Origin: Nonomuraea endophytica
GTDB lineage: Bacteria; Actinomycetota; Actinomycetes; Streptosporangiales; Streptosporangiaceae
DNA length: 64,000 nt
Assembly (NCBI RefSeq): GCF_014203235.1
Contig: NZ_JACHIN010000009.1
Span: 1 to 64,000, forward strand
Direction of reading: 5' to 3'
Under the pieces are notes generated by a model that was given only the letters and a program-made list of their open reading frames with translations, was not told where the DNA came from and did not search any database. Made by a program: the position numbers and the translations under genes. Shown one piece after another: positions 1 to 8,087 of the stretch (its first letter is position 1; every line of letters begins with the position of its first letter).

Positions 1-2
1 TC

Positions 3-161
3 GTCATCCGCGTCATCACCCGGATCCTGGCGCTGACCGCCGCCATCTGGCACAACGACAAGACCGGCCAGCCCACCGCCCGATCCCTCACCGCCGCCAT
101 CTGGCACAACGACAAGACCGGCCAGCCCACCGCCCGATCCCTCACCGCCTACGACCATTGA
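3..161 (+). mobile_element. C-terminal end of an IS982-like transposase (partial, cut by window start)
   Basis: The frame is open from the window edge to the TGA at 159-161 and encodes 52 residues. The ending, of the type AAIWHN...SLTAYDH, is what I know from actinobacterial IS982-family DDE transposases. Only the tail is present, so whether the gene is intact upstream cannot be seen. The last residues contain an exact in-frame duplication of 18 codons (see the repeat entry), which is not expected in the family and suggests slippage or unequal recombination in a dying element. Family assignment rests on memory of the terminal motif. Confidence 0.6.
36..149 (+). repeat. 54-bp perfect tandem duplication inside transposase tail
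   Basis: Copies lie at 36-89 and 90-143, followed by six bases of a third copy. The unit length is a multiple of three, so the frame is kept and residues AAIWHNDKTGQPTARSLT appear twice. There is no difference between the copies, so the duplication is recent (or an assembly artefact). Confidence 0.95.
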
Positions 162-189
162 TCGTAAGCCGCCGCCTTGGAATCAACCA

Positions 190-870
190 TCTAGAGGAGA
201 GGGCCCCGGACCAGCCGCTGGCCAAGCTCGTGGAGATGGGCCTGATTGGGGCGGGTGGAAAGCAGCGTACCGACGCCAACCACGTGATCAGCGCGGTCCG
301 GGCCTGAACCGGCTGGAGGCGGCCGGGGAATGCGTCCGCGAGGCGTTGGGGGCGATCTCGGTCGCCGACCCGGGCAGGACGAGCAAAGCACTGGAGCTGC
401 CTGGAGGGCCAAACGCTACCGCCTGGGTCGACTCCTGGCGGTTGCCGGTCTCGGAGACGAAGCGCGCCGAGCTTGCGTGCGCCTACGGCGTCGACGGTTA
501 TGCGCCGTTCTTCCCGGTCTGGCTGCGGAATCTGCTCGCGGTGCAGGCGCTGCGGGTCAGGTTGATCCAAAACTGTGCGCGTCACCGACCGCGAGGGGCA
601 GGAGGTGGTCCAGCGGCGGCGCTCCCTCGAAGACGATCGAGAAGGACTGCCGCCGGGCAGAGTACGGCTGACCTTCCCTACGATGTCGACGCCCGGTGGT
701 CGGCCAAAGGCGACGACTTGTTATGAAACGCTACAAACTGCACATCAGCGAGTTCTGCGACACCGCCGCCGACACGAACGGCAGACGATCGTGCTGCCCA
801 ACCTGATCACGAACGTCGCCACCACGGACGCGACCGTGCCGACGGTGAGCCGCTCACGGACGAGTCGGTG
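190..870 (+). pseudogene. Decayed IS1182-like transposase relic
   Basis: Coding signal for an IS1182-type transposase is scattered over all three plus frames. In order: GLIGAGGKQRTDAN (about 230-285), then NRLEAAGECVREALGAIS after a stop/frameshift near 306, then a stretch ending WLRNLLAVQALRV (to about 560), then RVTDREGQEVV in another frame (575-610), LPYDVDARWSAKGDDL (about 676-720), YKLHISEFCDTA in the third frame (732-770) and NLITNVATTDATVP (about 799-840). The order of these blocks matches IS1182 transposases as I remember them. At least five frame changes and an in-frame stop show that it cannot make a transposase. The 3' half of the family's catalytic region is missing. Confidence 0.65.
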
Positions 871-1239
871 AGTCGCACGCTTGTGATCCACCTTCACCGA
901 GGCATCGGCTATCTGGCGGGGAACAAAGACATGCGGCCGATCCAAGAGCTGGTGACCTTCGCAGCGGAGTAGTGGAGTAGGCGCAGTCAGGGATGCCGGG
1001 GTATATCCGATGGGGTTGGTCCCGCTATGAATACGCTGAGTCAATAGGTGTGAGCGAAGAAATTGCCCGGATTGTTAGCCCTGTCCCCTACACTCGGCAT
1101 CGAAGTGGCAATATCTTCGGATGATCTGCATCTGTAACGGTCCACACGTAGTCGGGAGACCAACGCTGTTGGGGTATGCACACAAGACGTACGGCCCCCT
1201 GGTCAGCTTGGAGTCGAGGCCAGGGCGAGGCGACACCCA
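871..1239. other. Gene-free stretch upstream of the GIY-YIG/DGQHR cassette
   Basis: No complete gene is seen. A short open stretch ending at the TAG near 971 (residues such as HRGIGYLAGNKDMRPIQEL) may be a relic of another gene; I do not recognise it. From about 1020 to 1200 the DNA is less GC-rich than its surroundings, as expected for a promoter region of the cassette, but I could not pick a convincing -35/-10 pair. Confidence 0.4.
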
Positions 1240-1959
1240 GTGACGGACAGTTCCTTTCTGAACCATTTTTCCATGCTGGACGTAGACCAGGCTCCGGAGA
1301 GTCCTGGACTCTACGCTTGGTATGTCAGCTTTCGTGCCGGCCCGCACGACTGGAAGATTAAGCCCAGTGCCGATGGAGACCAGGCCATTGAGGGCTTCCT
1401 GAACCTGCTCCGCAAGTACGCTGGCTACTATGAGCCCCTGCCAATCGATCTGAGCGGCAGAGGATCGTACGGAGCAAAATGGGAGGGCTCTCTGGAGCTT
1501 GACTACCCTCTTCGTGAGCCCGCAGAAGGCGTTCAGGTCGGGGATGAGGACTCACTGCAGCGCCTCGAAATGCTGATGAGTTCCCTCGACACCGAGGAGC
1601 GGCGCCGGGTGATGTCAACCATCCTCCAGAAGGCGTCTCCCGTGTTCTCCGCCCCTCTCTACATTGGGGTCGCAACGAACCTGCAGGAACGTCTTCGCAA
1701 GCACCGTCTGGATTACACACGGACCCATGACTGGCTGCGTGAGCACCCTGAGGACGCGGAGACCATCCGAGGCCGGGGGAAGAACTTCGGCCAGCGTGCC
1801 GCGGCCCGGAACATTGCGATGGAACACCTCGAAGCCTGGATCATTGACCTGGCCGACGAGGACAACGACGAAGCAACGAAGAAGCACCTACGGAACACGG
1901 CCGAGTCAGCCGAGTGGCTCCTGCATCGGCTGTACTCACCGATTCTGGGAAGGCAGTAA
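1240..1959 (+). CDS. GIY-YIG nuclease-like protein with large internal insertion
   Basis: This 239-residue protein carries the two halves of the GIY-YIG nuclease signature: PGLYAWY (GLY at residues 23-25) and PLYIGVATNLQERLRKH (YIG at 141-143, conserved Arg at 151). A candidate metal-binding Glu lies at 195 or 198 in MEHLEAW. In typical members the two strands are 10-15 residues apart; here about 115 residues intervene, which is unusual. Known family members cut DNA using these Tyr, Arg and Glu residues, so a nuclease role is inferred. The start is GTG with a GAGG element 9 bases upstream. The stop is 3 bases before the next gene, so the two are almost surely co-translated. Its position beside a DndB-like protein suggests a DNA-modification or defence role. 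Low similarity is possible because of the insertion. Confidence 0.7.
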   Translation: MTDSSFLNHFSMLDVDQAPESPGLYAWYVSFRAGPHDWKIKPSADGDQAIEGFLNLLRKYAGYYEPLPIDLSGRGSYGAKWEGSLELDYPLREPAEGVQVGDEDSLQRLEMLMSSLDTEERRRVMSTILQKASPVFSAPLYIGVATNLQERLRKHRLDYTRTHDWLREHPEDAETIRGRGKNFGQRAAARNIAMEHLEAWIIDLADEDNDEATKKHLRNTAESAEWLLHRLYSPILGRQ

Positions 1960-1962
1960 GAG

Positions 1963-4200
1963 ATGTTCGGCTCAGGTACCAAGCTCACGTTCCGTGACTG
2001 TGTGCAGGGCACGTGGGGGAGCTTCTCCACGCCGGCCGGCCGGGTGGACTACATCATGACCAAGGCCCGGCTCGGAGACGACGCCGACGACCCGGAACGT
2101 CAGCTCACCAAGAGCTTGTCCCCAGTCCGCGAAGTCATGGAGGCCGGGGACCTGGACTTCAACCAGCTCCTGCAACGCGACTTGGATGACCACCGAGTTG
2201 CAGTCAGCCTGATCCCGTACTTGCTGAAGCCCCAAGCGACCGGACCTGCGTTCTTCCCTCCGATCGTGGCGGTGTTGCTGCCGTTCCGCAACAAGCGCCC
2301 ATCGCGCTTTCCGGTCTTGGACGCGCCGACGGTGGTCGAAGATGACGGCGCCAGGTGGGAGCAGGAACAGGCGGGGACCTCGTTCCAGGTGCAACGGCTC
2401 CTCGGCGGAAATGATCGGCTGCACCCTGCGAACGTCGGCAAGCTGTGGTGGAACAGGACTGAGTCGCAGCTAGTCGTTTTGGACGGCCAGCATCGTGCAA
2501 TGGCGCTGCTCGCTGTCGAGCGCACGACGACGAATAGCTGGCAGAACTCCGCCGGCGCGAGATACAGATCGTTCTACGAGAACCAGGTCAAGCAGGCGCT
2601 GCAGGACATCAGTCATGGCGAATTGGACCTGAGCAAGGTCGAGGTACCGGTGACGGTCTGCTGGTTCCCTGACCAGGCCGGCGAGGACGCCAAGCCGCAC
2701 GAGGCCGCACGCAAGCTCTTCGTGGACGTCAACAAGGAGGCACGCCCTCCATCCGAGTCGCGCATCATCCTGCTGTCCGATGCCGAGTTGAGCAATGTGC
2801 TGACACGGCGGCTGCTTAGCGAGCTCCGGAATGGACAGGACGAGTCCTATCTGCCGCTGTACGCGGTCGAGTATGACAACCCAGAGGTCAACTCCAGCCG
2901 CCCAGCTCGCTGGTCGGTGCTGACGAACATCAACCTCCTGAAGACGACGGTGGAGCGTTGCGTGTTTGGTCCGCCTAAGTACCTCAAGGATGTGACCTTG
3001 AGGTTCGGGAGTCGTCAGAGCCCTGCTGAGCAGGACGCATTCATGCGCGAACAGCTGGATTTGACCAGCCTTTTCCCAGCCCAGTTCGAGGATGGTGGCT
3101 TCACCTACCAGCGGGAAAGCCTCGGCAACTCCGAGTTCCCCATCGGCCAGGTGGACACGATCAGCGATCAGTTCGCCGAGACGTGGGGACGCGGCATTCT
3201 CACGGTTCTGTCGAAGACCGCCCCGTACGCCGCCCACGCGAAAGCGCTGACCCGCTTGAAGGACGACTGGCATGTCGACGACACCGGGTTGACCCTCGCT
3301 CACGATGCACTCTTCAGTGGTGTCGGCGTCTTCTGGACGTTGCGGGACAGCTATGAGCACTACCAGGAAAAGAAGGCGCTCGGCACGAAGACCACCAAGT
3401 CAGACGTGATCAAGGCTTGGGAGGCCCTGAAAGTCCGCGAGGAGAACTTCGAGAATTACCGAGCGGTGGAGTTCCTGGAATCCGGTAAGCTTGAGGCCCT
3501 CAAGAAGTCGAAGGCCGCCTACGCGGTGTTCAACACACATGCCTGCCAGCTCGGTTTGGTGCTGACCCTTGGCACGCTGTGGCAACTTCGTAAGGAGCAG
3601 CCTGGCGGCGCGGACACCAAGGATCTGCCCGCATTTGCCGACGCGTTGGTGAAGGGCTGGAACGCGTACTTCTTCCAGGATCAGGGAAAGGCGAAGGATC
3701 GCAGGCTCGCGTTCAACAAGGCTGAGGTCAACCACCCGCTAAACCAGATTGGGAATATGGACACTGCGCAGTCGGTGTTCTTCCGGTACTTCTGGATGCA
3801 GGCACTCGACACGGCGGCTGCCTGGGTGCACATCGCGCCGTGGTTCCCCGATCGTTCAGGCTTTGATCGGATGATCAGCGCTGCCCGTGAGCTGTACCTG
3901 AAGCTGTGTACCGACCAGCAACTCAAGGCTCTGAAGATCAGCAAGCCAGGGTCTGCCGAGGCAAAGCTCCGCGTCGAAGCTCAGCAGGCGGCAAGCAATT
4001 CGATCAAGCGGGCGCTGAGGGACTGGTTCTACCTGTCTGAGGAGACGTACGAGTCCTGGCTCTCATCGCTTGCAAAATCCCCGGCAGCTCTTACTGCTGA
4101 CGAGATCTCCTCCGACAACGACGCGTTGATCGCTGAGGACGACGACAGTACGTCCGAGAATGTTCCGGTCACCAGCCTTGACGATCTCATCGGCGACTGA
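1963..4200 (+). CDS. DGQHR (DndB-like) domain protein, 745 residues
   Basis: The DGQHR motif is at residues 174-178 within QLVVLDGQHRAMALL, and the second family hallmark, LFVDVNKEARPPSESR, starts at about 252. Together these place it with DndB/DpdB-type proteins of the ParB/sulfiredoxin-like fold. DndB is a regulator in DNA phosphorothioation systems and DpdB takes part in 7-deazaguanine DNA modification; neither set of partner genes is seen here. The protein is roughly twice the length of DndB; the last 400 residues, rich in Trp, Phe and charged residues, match nothing I know. The ATG is 3 bases after the GIY-YIG stop with GGAAGG in the preceding gene as ribosome site. A cassette of nuclease plus DGQHR protein next to transposon relics is typical of a defence island. 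Catalytic function is unproven. Confidence 0.75.
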   Translation: MFGSGTKLTFRDCVQGTWGSFSTPAGRVDYIMTKARLGDDADDPERQLTKSLSPVREVMEAGDLDFNQLLQRDLDDHRVAVSLIPYLLKPQATGPAFFPPIVAVLLPFRNKRPSRFPVLDAPTVVEDDGARWEQEQAGTSFQVQRLLGGNDRLHPANVGKLWWNRTESQLVVLDGQHRAMALLAVERTTTNSWQNSAGARYRSFYENQVKQALQDISHGELDLSKVEVPVTVCWFPDQAGEDAKPHEAARKLFVDVNKEARPPSESRIILLSDAELSNVLTRRLLSELRNGQDESYLPLYAVEYDNPEVNSSRPARWSVLTNINLLKTTVERCVFGPPKYLKDVTLRFGSRQSPAEQDAFMREQLDLTSLFPAQFEDGGFTYQRESLGNSEFPIGQVDTISDQFAETWGRGILTVLSKTAPYAAHAKALTRLKDDWHVDDTGLTLAHDALFSGVGVFWTLRDSYEHYQEKKALGTKTTKSDVIKAWEALKVREENFENYRAVEFLESGKLEALKKSKAAYAVFNTHACQLGLVLTLGTLWQLRKEQPGGADTKDLPAFADALVKGWNAYFFQDQGKAKDRRLAFNKAEVNHPLNQIGNMDTAQSVFFRYFWMQALDTAAAWVHIAPWFPDRSGFDRMISAARELYLKLCTDQQLKALKISKPGSAEAKLRVEAQQAASNSIKRALRDWFYLSEETYESWLSSLAKSPAALTADEISSDNDALIAEDDDSTSENVPVTSLDDLIGD

Positions 4201-4648
4201 CCTGTCGGGCGGCGGCGCGGGTTGTGTGTCCGTGCCGTACACCGCTGCCGTAATGATCTCCACCGTCAGCCGGGATAGCCGATGGCAAGCCGACCCGGAG
4301 CGCAGGGCCGCCAGGCCCGAGCACCGGAAGCGGCGCGGCAGCCGTTACGGACAGTTCAACCACGATGTGGGGAAGTCTTCTGCCGGTCCTAGACTCCTGC
4401 TCGGTGGACATCAGCGCGTGGGCGGCGCCGGGCGCGACCGGCCGAAGAGCCGCAGCGCGGCCGGCGACCGCTCAACGCGCGGCGGGCTGCCGCAGGCGGG
4501 CCGCCTTTAAATCACGTGTAGAGAAGTTGCTTTCGCTGAGTCTCCGGGCTTGGGACCGCCGGCGTCCTGGGGCGTTCTGTCCGGTCTCTCATTGGTGACC
4601 CCCGGCGTTCGCCGGTGACCATGGGATCTGCTCCGCTAGCTTCGCGGG
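4201..4648. other. Gene-free stretch after the DGQHR gene
   Basis: No supported gene on either strand. A perfect small hairpin, CCGGCG-TT-CGCCGG at 4602-4615, is flanked by two copies of GGTGACC (4594-4600 and 4614-4620). It could be a terminator without a T tract or a regulator site for the next small gene. No tRNA-like attachment sequence was found here. Confidence 0.4.
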
Positions 4649-4792
4649 ATGGTCCCTGATGACAACGGGCAGCCGTCAGATCCGTCCGGAGCCGCCGCTG
4701 ACCGTACCTGCGGCTGTCTCGTGCTGGCGGCATGCGTGCTCATCATCTTGCTCGTCGTCTTCGTCCATGTGGCGATGGACCCGCGCTACTGA
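4649..4792 (+). CDS. Small single-pass membrane protein (47 aa)
   Basis: The frame opens with an ATG at 4649 and encodes a polar N-terminus of about 20 residues, a Cys-containing start of helix (TCGCLVLAACVL) and one hydrophobic helix of about 20 residues (roughly 22-42), ending MDPRY. Small one-helix proteins of this kind are frequent in AICEs, where several help spread of the element, but I do not recognise this one. No strong ribosome site is visible (only GCGGG directly before the ATG), so it could be leaderless or spurious. It overlaps by 7 bases, tail to tail, the minus-strand DUF5919 gene. Confidence 0.4.
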   Translation: MVPDDNGQPSDPSGAAADRTCGCLVLAACVLIILLVVFVHVAMDPRY

Positions 4793-5517
4793 GCATCGAT
4801 GCAGTTTGTGTCAGTCCATACGCGCTCGAAGCTGGCGAGGTAGACGGCTGCCGCCCCTTCGTCCCCGGTGATCTGGAGATGGATGACCGGTGCTTGAGCG
4901 GCCGGGGTGCCGTAGGCATGAGTGTTCACGATGAGTCGATCGTCCGCCCGGTACATGGAGTTGTAGAGGGTCGTGCCGTGGAGTCGGGCCTCGACGCCGG
5001 GGATGTCGAGAAGCGGCATGTAGAGAGCAAGGGCGTTCCTGATCCTGGCCGCCATCACCTCCGGGCCGATCTTTTCATCAGCTCCCCGGGTGGCTACCTC
5101 GGCGCTGTCGGGGTTCCCCAGTAGCATCCGGACTTTGACGCCCTGGCGGGCGCGGTGGCCGATAGTCCGCACGATGGTGGTGTCCTCGGCGAGGAACAGG
5201 CCGCTGTAGGTCAGGATGTCGATGGTTCGTCTCGCGCTGGCGAAGTACTCCCGCCAGAACGCTTGCGGGACTTGGTGGCGATGCTGGTAGACGGCTCTAA
5301 CCTCAGTGGAGATCGGGCGCCGGTTCCCAGCGACCTCAGGCCAAAGGTCAGCCTCCTCCACCTGAAGGAAATCGGCGACGGCCCATCAATGGCGGGGATA
5401 GGGAACTCGCCCCTTCAGCCAGCGCTCAACGGTCTTGGGATCCACGGCGAGGTGGGCGGCCAAGTCCACAGCTTGCAGTCGTGCGTCTGCTAGAGCGTGA
5501 CGCAAGTGGTGGTTCAT
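4786..5517 (-). pseudogene. XRE/DUF5919 PLD-like protein interrupted by one TGA codon
   Basis: Reading from ATG at 5517 (good site GAGGAG 10 bases upstream), the protein has an N-terminal helix-turn-helix with LAVDPKTVERWLKG and then the DUF5919 domain (SARRTIDILTYSGLFLAEDT, RMLLGNPDS, LYNSMYRADDRL, NTHAYG). It is closely parallel to the intact paralogue at 8088-8828. One in-frame TGA at 5386-5388 (complement) falls between residues PRH and WAVADF, where the paralogue has an ordinary codon in the same frame. The rest of the frame is open to 4786. If the TGA is real, the DNA-binding part is separated from the PLD-like part; an internal ATG at 5361 could restart the 191-residue C-terminal domain alone. 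A single-base CGA-to-TGA change would explain it. Confidence 0.75.
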
Positions 5518-5651
5518 TCGGGGCCGCTCCTCTCGCGAAACCGGCGCTGCCTGCGACGCTAACACGAGACGTCCCTAGTCGTCCCAAAGTCGTGGTGTTC
5601 CGGCCCTCGACGCTGCGTGACGCTCGATGCACAGCGAATGGAGGGACAAGG

Positions 5652-6002
5652 ATGCAGGGAAAGCAGATCATCAAGGAACGGCAGCGCGCCTACTCCCAGG
5701 AGTTGCTGACGGGCCTGCAGCAGGAACTCGCCGCGCGGGAATTGCCGGCTGTCCTGGGCGTCACCACGGATGGACGCCCCGCCCTGGAGGTCACCGACGG
5801 TCGGGGCCGGGCTCGGTGGGTCTTCGTGCACCTGCCGTTCTGCTGGTTCTACTGGGGAGAGCAGCACGACGAACGGACCTCCTTCCTCCAGCTCCCGGCG
5901 GCTGCCGATCGGATCGCTCAGGCTGCACGCGACGGCTGGCACGAGGGAGAACAGGGCGAACTCGGCATCGACCTCAGCAAGATTGCCGATGCGTACCGCT
6001 GA
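5652..6002 (+). CDS. Conserved AICE protein of unknown function (116 aa)
   Basis: The ATG at 5652 is preceded by GGAGGGACAAGG, a good ribosome site; an upstream extension of the same frame lacks one and is rejected. The product begins with a helical region (IIKERQRAYSQELLTGLQQ), then a compact mixed region containing VTDGRGRARWVFVHLPFCWFY, rich in Trp and Phe, and ends with IDLSKIADAYR. No enzyme motif, signal peptide or membrane helix is seen. It overlaps the following double-GntR gene by 14 bases, so they are one transcript; it may act with that regulator. The upstream region contains a GACGTCC element near 5569. Function not recognised. Confidence 0.7.
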   Translation: MQGKQIIKERQRAYSQELLTGLQQELAARELPAVLGVTTDGRPALEVTDGRGRARWVFVHLPFCWFYWGEQHDERTSFLQLPAAADRIAQAARDGWHEGEQGELGIDLSKIADAYR

Positions 6003-6438
6003 GATCTTGACTGGTTGGCGGGTCTACTCCCAGATTGCTGATCGGCTCCGCGCCCGGATAGCCGACGGCACCTATCCGGCCGGGGCCGTGTTGCCCAGCG
6101 AGGCGCAGGTGTGTGCAGAGTTCGGGGTCGCGCGCAACACCGCCCGGCGCGGTCTAGCGGTCCTGGAGGACGAGGGCCTGATCGCCACCATCCCGAGCAA
6201 GGGCCGCGTGGTCTGCGGCGCTCCGGCAACGCCGTACCGCTACCGGCAGATTGCCGATGACCTGCGTGATCAGATCGCTCAGGGCACGCTGGGGCCTGGC
6301 GCTGCCGTACCGAGTGAGGCCGACCTCCGGCGGCGCTATCCGGCCTCGCGAAACACGGTGCGTCAGGCGTTGGCCATCCTGGAGCGGGAGGGGCTGATCG
6401 TGGCTGAGCATGGGCGGGGTCGGTTCGTGCGAGTGTGA
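5989..6438 (+). CDS. Double GntR-type winged-helix regulator without effector domain
   Basis: The 149-residue product is two consecutive GntR-type winged helices. Copy 1 (about 10-75) has YSQIADRLRARIADGTYPAG and LPSEAQVCAEFGVARNTARR; copy 2 (about 80-149) has YRQIADDLRDQIAQGTLGPG and VPSEADLRRRYPASRNTVRQ. There is no ligand-binding or aminotransferase domain at either end, so DNA binding is probably all it does, perhaps as a pseudo-dimer in one chain. ATG at 5989 overlaps the upstream gene by 14 bases, implying coupling. AICEs normally carry GntR regulators (KorSA in pSAM2) that control transfer and replication genes. The palindrome at 6444-6459 right after the stop is a possible site for it or for the DUF5919 protein. 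Confidence 0.8.
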   Translation: MRTAEILTGWRVYSQIADRLRARIADGTYPAGAVLPSEAQVCAEFGVARNTARRGLAVLEDEGLIATIPSKGRVVCGAPATPYRYRQIADDLRDQIAQGTLGPGAAVPSEADLRRRYPASRNTVRQALAILEREGLIVAEHGRGRFVRV

Positions 6439-6443
6439 GGTGA

Positions 6444-6459
6444 GACGTCCTGGGACGTC
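6444..6459. promoter_or_regulatory. Palindromic GACGTCC operator candidate
   Basis: GACGTCC-TG-GGACGTC is a perfect 7+7 inverted repeat with a 2-base centre, located 42 bases before the HD gene start. Related GACGTCC elements occur near 5569, upstream of the interrupted DUF5919 gene, and near 8846 and 8877, just upstream of the intact DUF5919 gene. The distribution suggests one regulator acting on all three promoters; which one is not known. Confidence 0.45.
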
Positions 6460-6501
6460 CACGCCTGACCTCTGGATCTCCTCGGGGGGCACCCGCCTAT
6501 T

Positions 6502-7077
6502 GTGAACATCATGGGACAAGCTGAGTGGGCACGTGACCTGGCCAAACACCTGCTGGAGCCGACCTTGCCCCGGCGCTGGGCGCACACCCAAGGGGTTGCC
6601 AATCGTGCCGAATCCCTGGCGCCGATGCTCGGCGCGGAGACCGACACCCTGATCGCAGCCGCCTACCTGCACGACATCGGTTACGCGCCGGATCTGGTCG
6701 AGACTGGATTCCATCCGCTCGACGGTGCGCGCTACCTGCGCGACGTGGTCAAGGCCGACGACACGCTGTGCCGCTTGGTTGCTCACCACTCCTGCGCGGT
6801 CAACGAAGCGCTCAACCGCAACCTCTTCGACGCCCTCACCGCCGAGTTTGACGAAGAACGCCCGGAACTGGTCGAGGCGCTGACCTACTGCGACATGACC
6901 ACCGGCCCCGATGGCGTGCACCTCGACGTCAGCGAACGGCTGGCCGAGATCCACTCACGCTACGGTCCCGAGCATCTCGTCTCGCGTTCGATCACCGCAT
7001 CCACTCCGTGCATTCTGGCCGCTGTCAGGGCGGTGAAGTCCGCGATGATCAGCTCTCATCAGGTTGGGAGTCCTTGA
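6502..7077 (+). CDS. HD-domain phosphohydrolase-like protein
   Basis: The 191-residue protein has the HD pattern: RWAHTQGVANRAESLAPML (first His), AAYLHDIGYAP (the HD pair) and LCRLVAHHSC, with a later Asp in LTYCDMTTGPDG. HD proteins use these residues to bind metal and hydrolyse phosphoesters, often nucleotides; the substrate here is unknown. Length and order resemble the small HD proteins commonly annotated in AICEs and actinomycete chromosomes. The frame opens at GTG 6502 or ATG 6511; neither has a strong ribosome site. Its 3' end overlaps the SUKH gene on the other strand by 29 bases. The upstream palindrome at 6444 may control it. Confidence 0.75.
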   Translation: MNIMGQAEWARDLAKHLLEPTLPRRWAHTQGVANRAESLAPMLGAETDTLIAAAYLHDIGYAPDLVETGFHPLDGARYLRDVVKADDTLCRLVAHHSCAVNEALNRNLFDALTAEFDEERPELVEALTYCDMTTGPDGVHLDVSERLAEIHSRYGPEHLVSRSITASTPCILAAVRAVKSAMISSHQVGSP

Positions 7078-7576
7078 ACCTGTCCATGTCTCTTGCCACG
7101 AGGTCGAAGAAGCTGCGATATCGCTCGACTCCCGGCAGCCACGCGGCGGCGAAGGATGCCTCCCATTCCCCCGTCTGGCTGATGACGTGCGGGTTGAGGA
7201 AGAAGTCGCCGTCGTCGAACTGTCCGATCAGGATGGAGTCGGGAAGGTATTCGGGGCGGTAGAACACGGGATCCTGATCGTCGCCGTAGACGAAGTAGTC
7301 CTCATCCGATGCACTGTCGATCGGGTAGGCGGGGTTGGGGTCCGCCAGTTCGGCCAGCCACGGGGCGAGGTCTCGGACCCTCCCAATCTCGTTGACGGGT
7401 CGGAAAATGCCCTGTCCCCACCCGTTCGCGATACGAAGGAAGGCGCGATAGCTCGGGGGGAGGCGTACCCCGAGACGCTCCTCCTGCTCGGCGATGTCGG
7501 CCTCGCTTGCGCCTACGGTCGGGAACCCCGGTGCCTGCCCAAGAAGCTCACGCCATGCGTCGTCGTTGTCGGCCAT
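7049..7576 (-). CDS. SMI1/KNR4 (SUKH) family protein
   Basis: Residues 13-60 or so have the SUKH pattern: a helix with EADIAEQEERLGVRLPPSYRAF followed by LRIANGW, the usual hallmark of SMI1/KNR4 proteins. The C-terminal half contains acidic stretches (DEDYFVYGDDQD). In bacteria many SUKH proteins are immunity proteins against nucleases or other toxins; this is family knowledge, and no cognate toxin is obvious here. I chose ATG 7576 (MADNDDAW); an ATG 30 bases further upstream is also open. It is the last gene of a minus-strand operon behind Nudix (gap 31 bases) and DUF5919. The 3' end overlaps the HD gene. Confidence 0.75.
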   Translation of the reverse strand: MADNDDAWRELLGQAPGFPTVGASEADIAEQEERLGVRLPPSYRAFLRIANGWGQGIFRPVNEIGRVRDLAPWLAELADPNPAYPIDSASDEDYFVYGDDQDPVFYRPEYLPDSILIGQFDDGDFFLNPHVISQTGEWEASFAAAWLPGVERYRSFFDLVARDMDRFKDSQPDES

Positions 7577-7607
7577 GGCGGAGACCCTAGCGATCACACC
7601 TGACATT

Positions 7608-8084
7608 TCATCCGATGTACGGCAAGTCGGTTCCGTTTAGGTAGTGCTCGATCCGCATGCGCATTGATCGGTCCATGTGGAGCGAGGTGACCTGATCGCG
7701 AGGCATCCAGCGGACTTCACGCGATTCGCTGCTCGGGGTCGGCTCCCCGCTGAGCGCTCGGGCGGTGAGCACGAGAGAGAACTCTTGGCGGGCCTCGCCG
7801 TTGCTGGTGTAGAGAACCACATGGCGGGGGTCGCTGTATGTGCCGACGAGACCGGTGATCTCACACTCGATCCCGGTCTCTTCCAGTGTTTCCCGTACGG
7901 CTGCCGCCGGGATCGACTCCCCGAGGTCGATGGCGCCGCCGGGGACGGCCCAGTTGTCGTTGTCGGTACGGCGGATCATCAGCAGATCGCCCGCGTCATT
8001 GGTCACGATCACATTGACCGAGGGCACGAGGCTGTTCGGCTTCGGCCCGGATGGGTCGTCGTAGAAGTCGATCCGCTTGCCCAT
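7608..8084 (-). CDS. Nudix hydrolase
   Basis: The Nudix box is complete: GGAIDLGESIPAAAVRETLE followed by ETGIE, matching GX5EX7REUXEEXGU. The protein (158 aa) is a single Nudix domain of normal size, so it should hydrolyse a nucleoside diphosphate linked to some moiety; the substrate cannot be told. In the AICE pSAM2, the immunity factor Pif is a Nudix protein that blocks redundant transfer between element-bearing cells, so this gene is a candidate functional counterpart, an inference from position only. ATG 8084 lies 3 bases after the DUF5919 stop, so the two are translationally coupled, with SUKH downstream. Confidence 0.9.
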   Translation of the reverse strand: MGKRIDFYDDPSGPKPNSLVPSVNVIVTNDAGDLLMIRRTDNDNWAVPGGAIDLGESIPAAAVRETLEETGIECEITGLVGTYSDPRHVVLYTSNGEARQEFSLVLTARALSGEPTPSSESREVRWMPRDQVTSLHMDRSMRMRIEHYLNGTDLPYIG

Positions 8085-8087
8085 GGG

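Noticed and set aside
5386..5388. TGA as a selenocysteine codon in the DUF5919 gene
   Set aside because: No catalytic Cys/Sec position is known there, and the intact paralogue has ordinary residues at this place.
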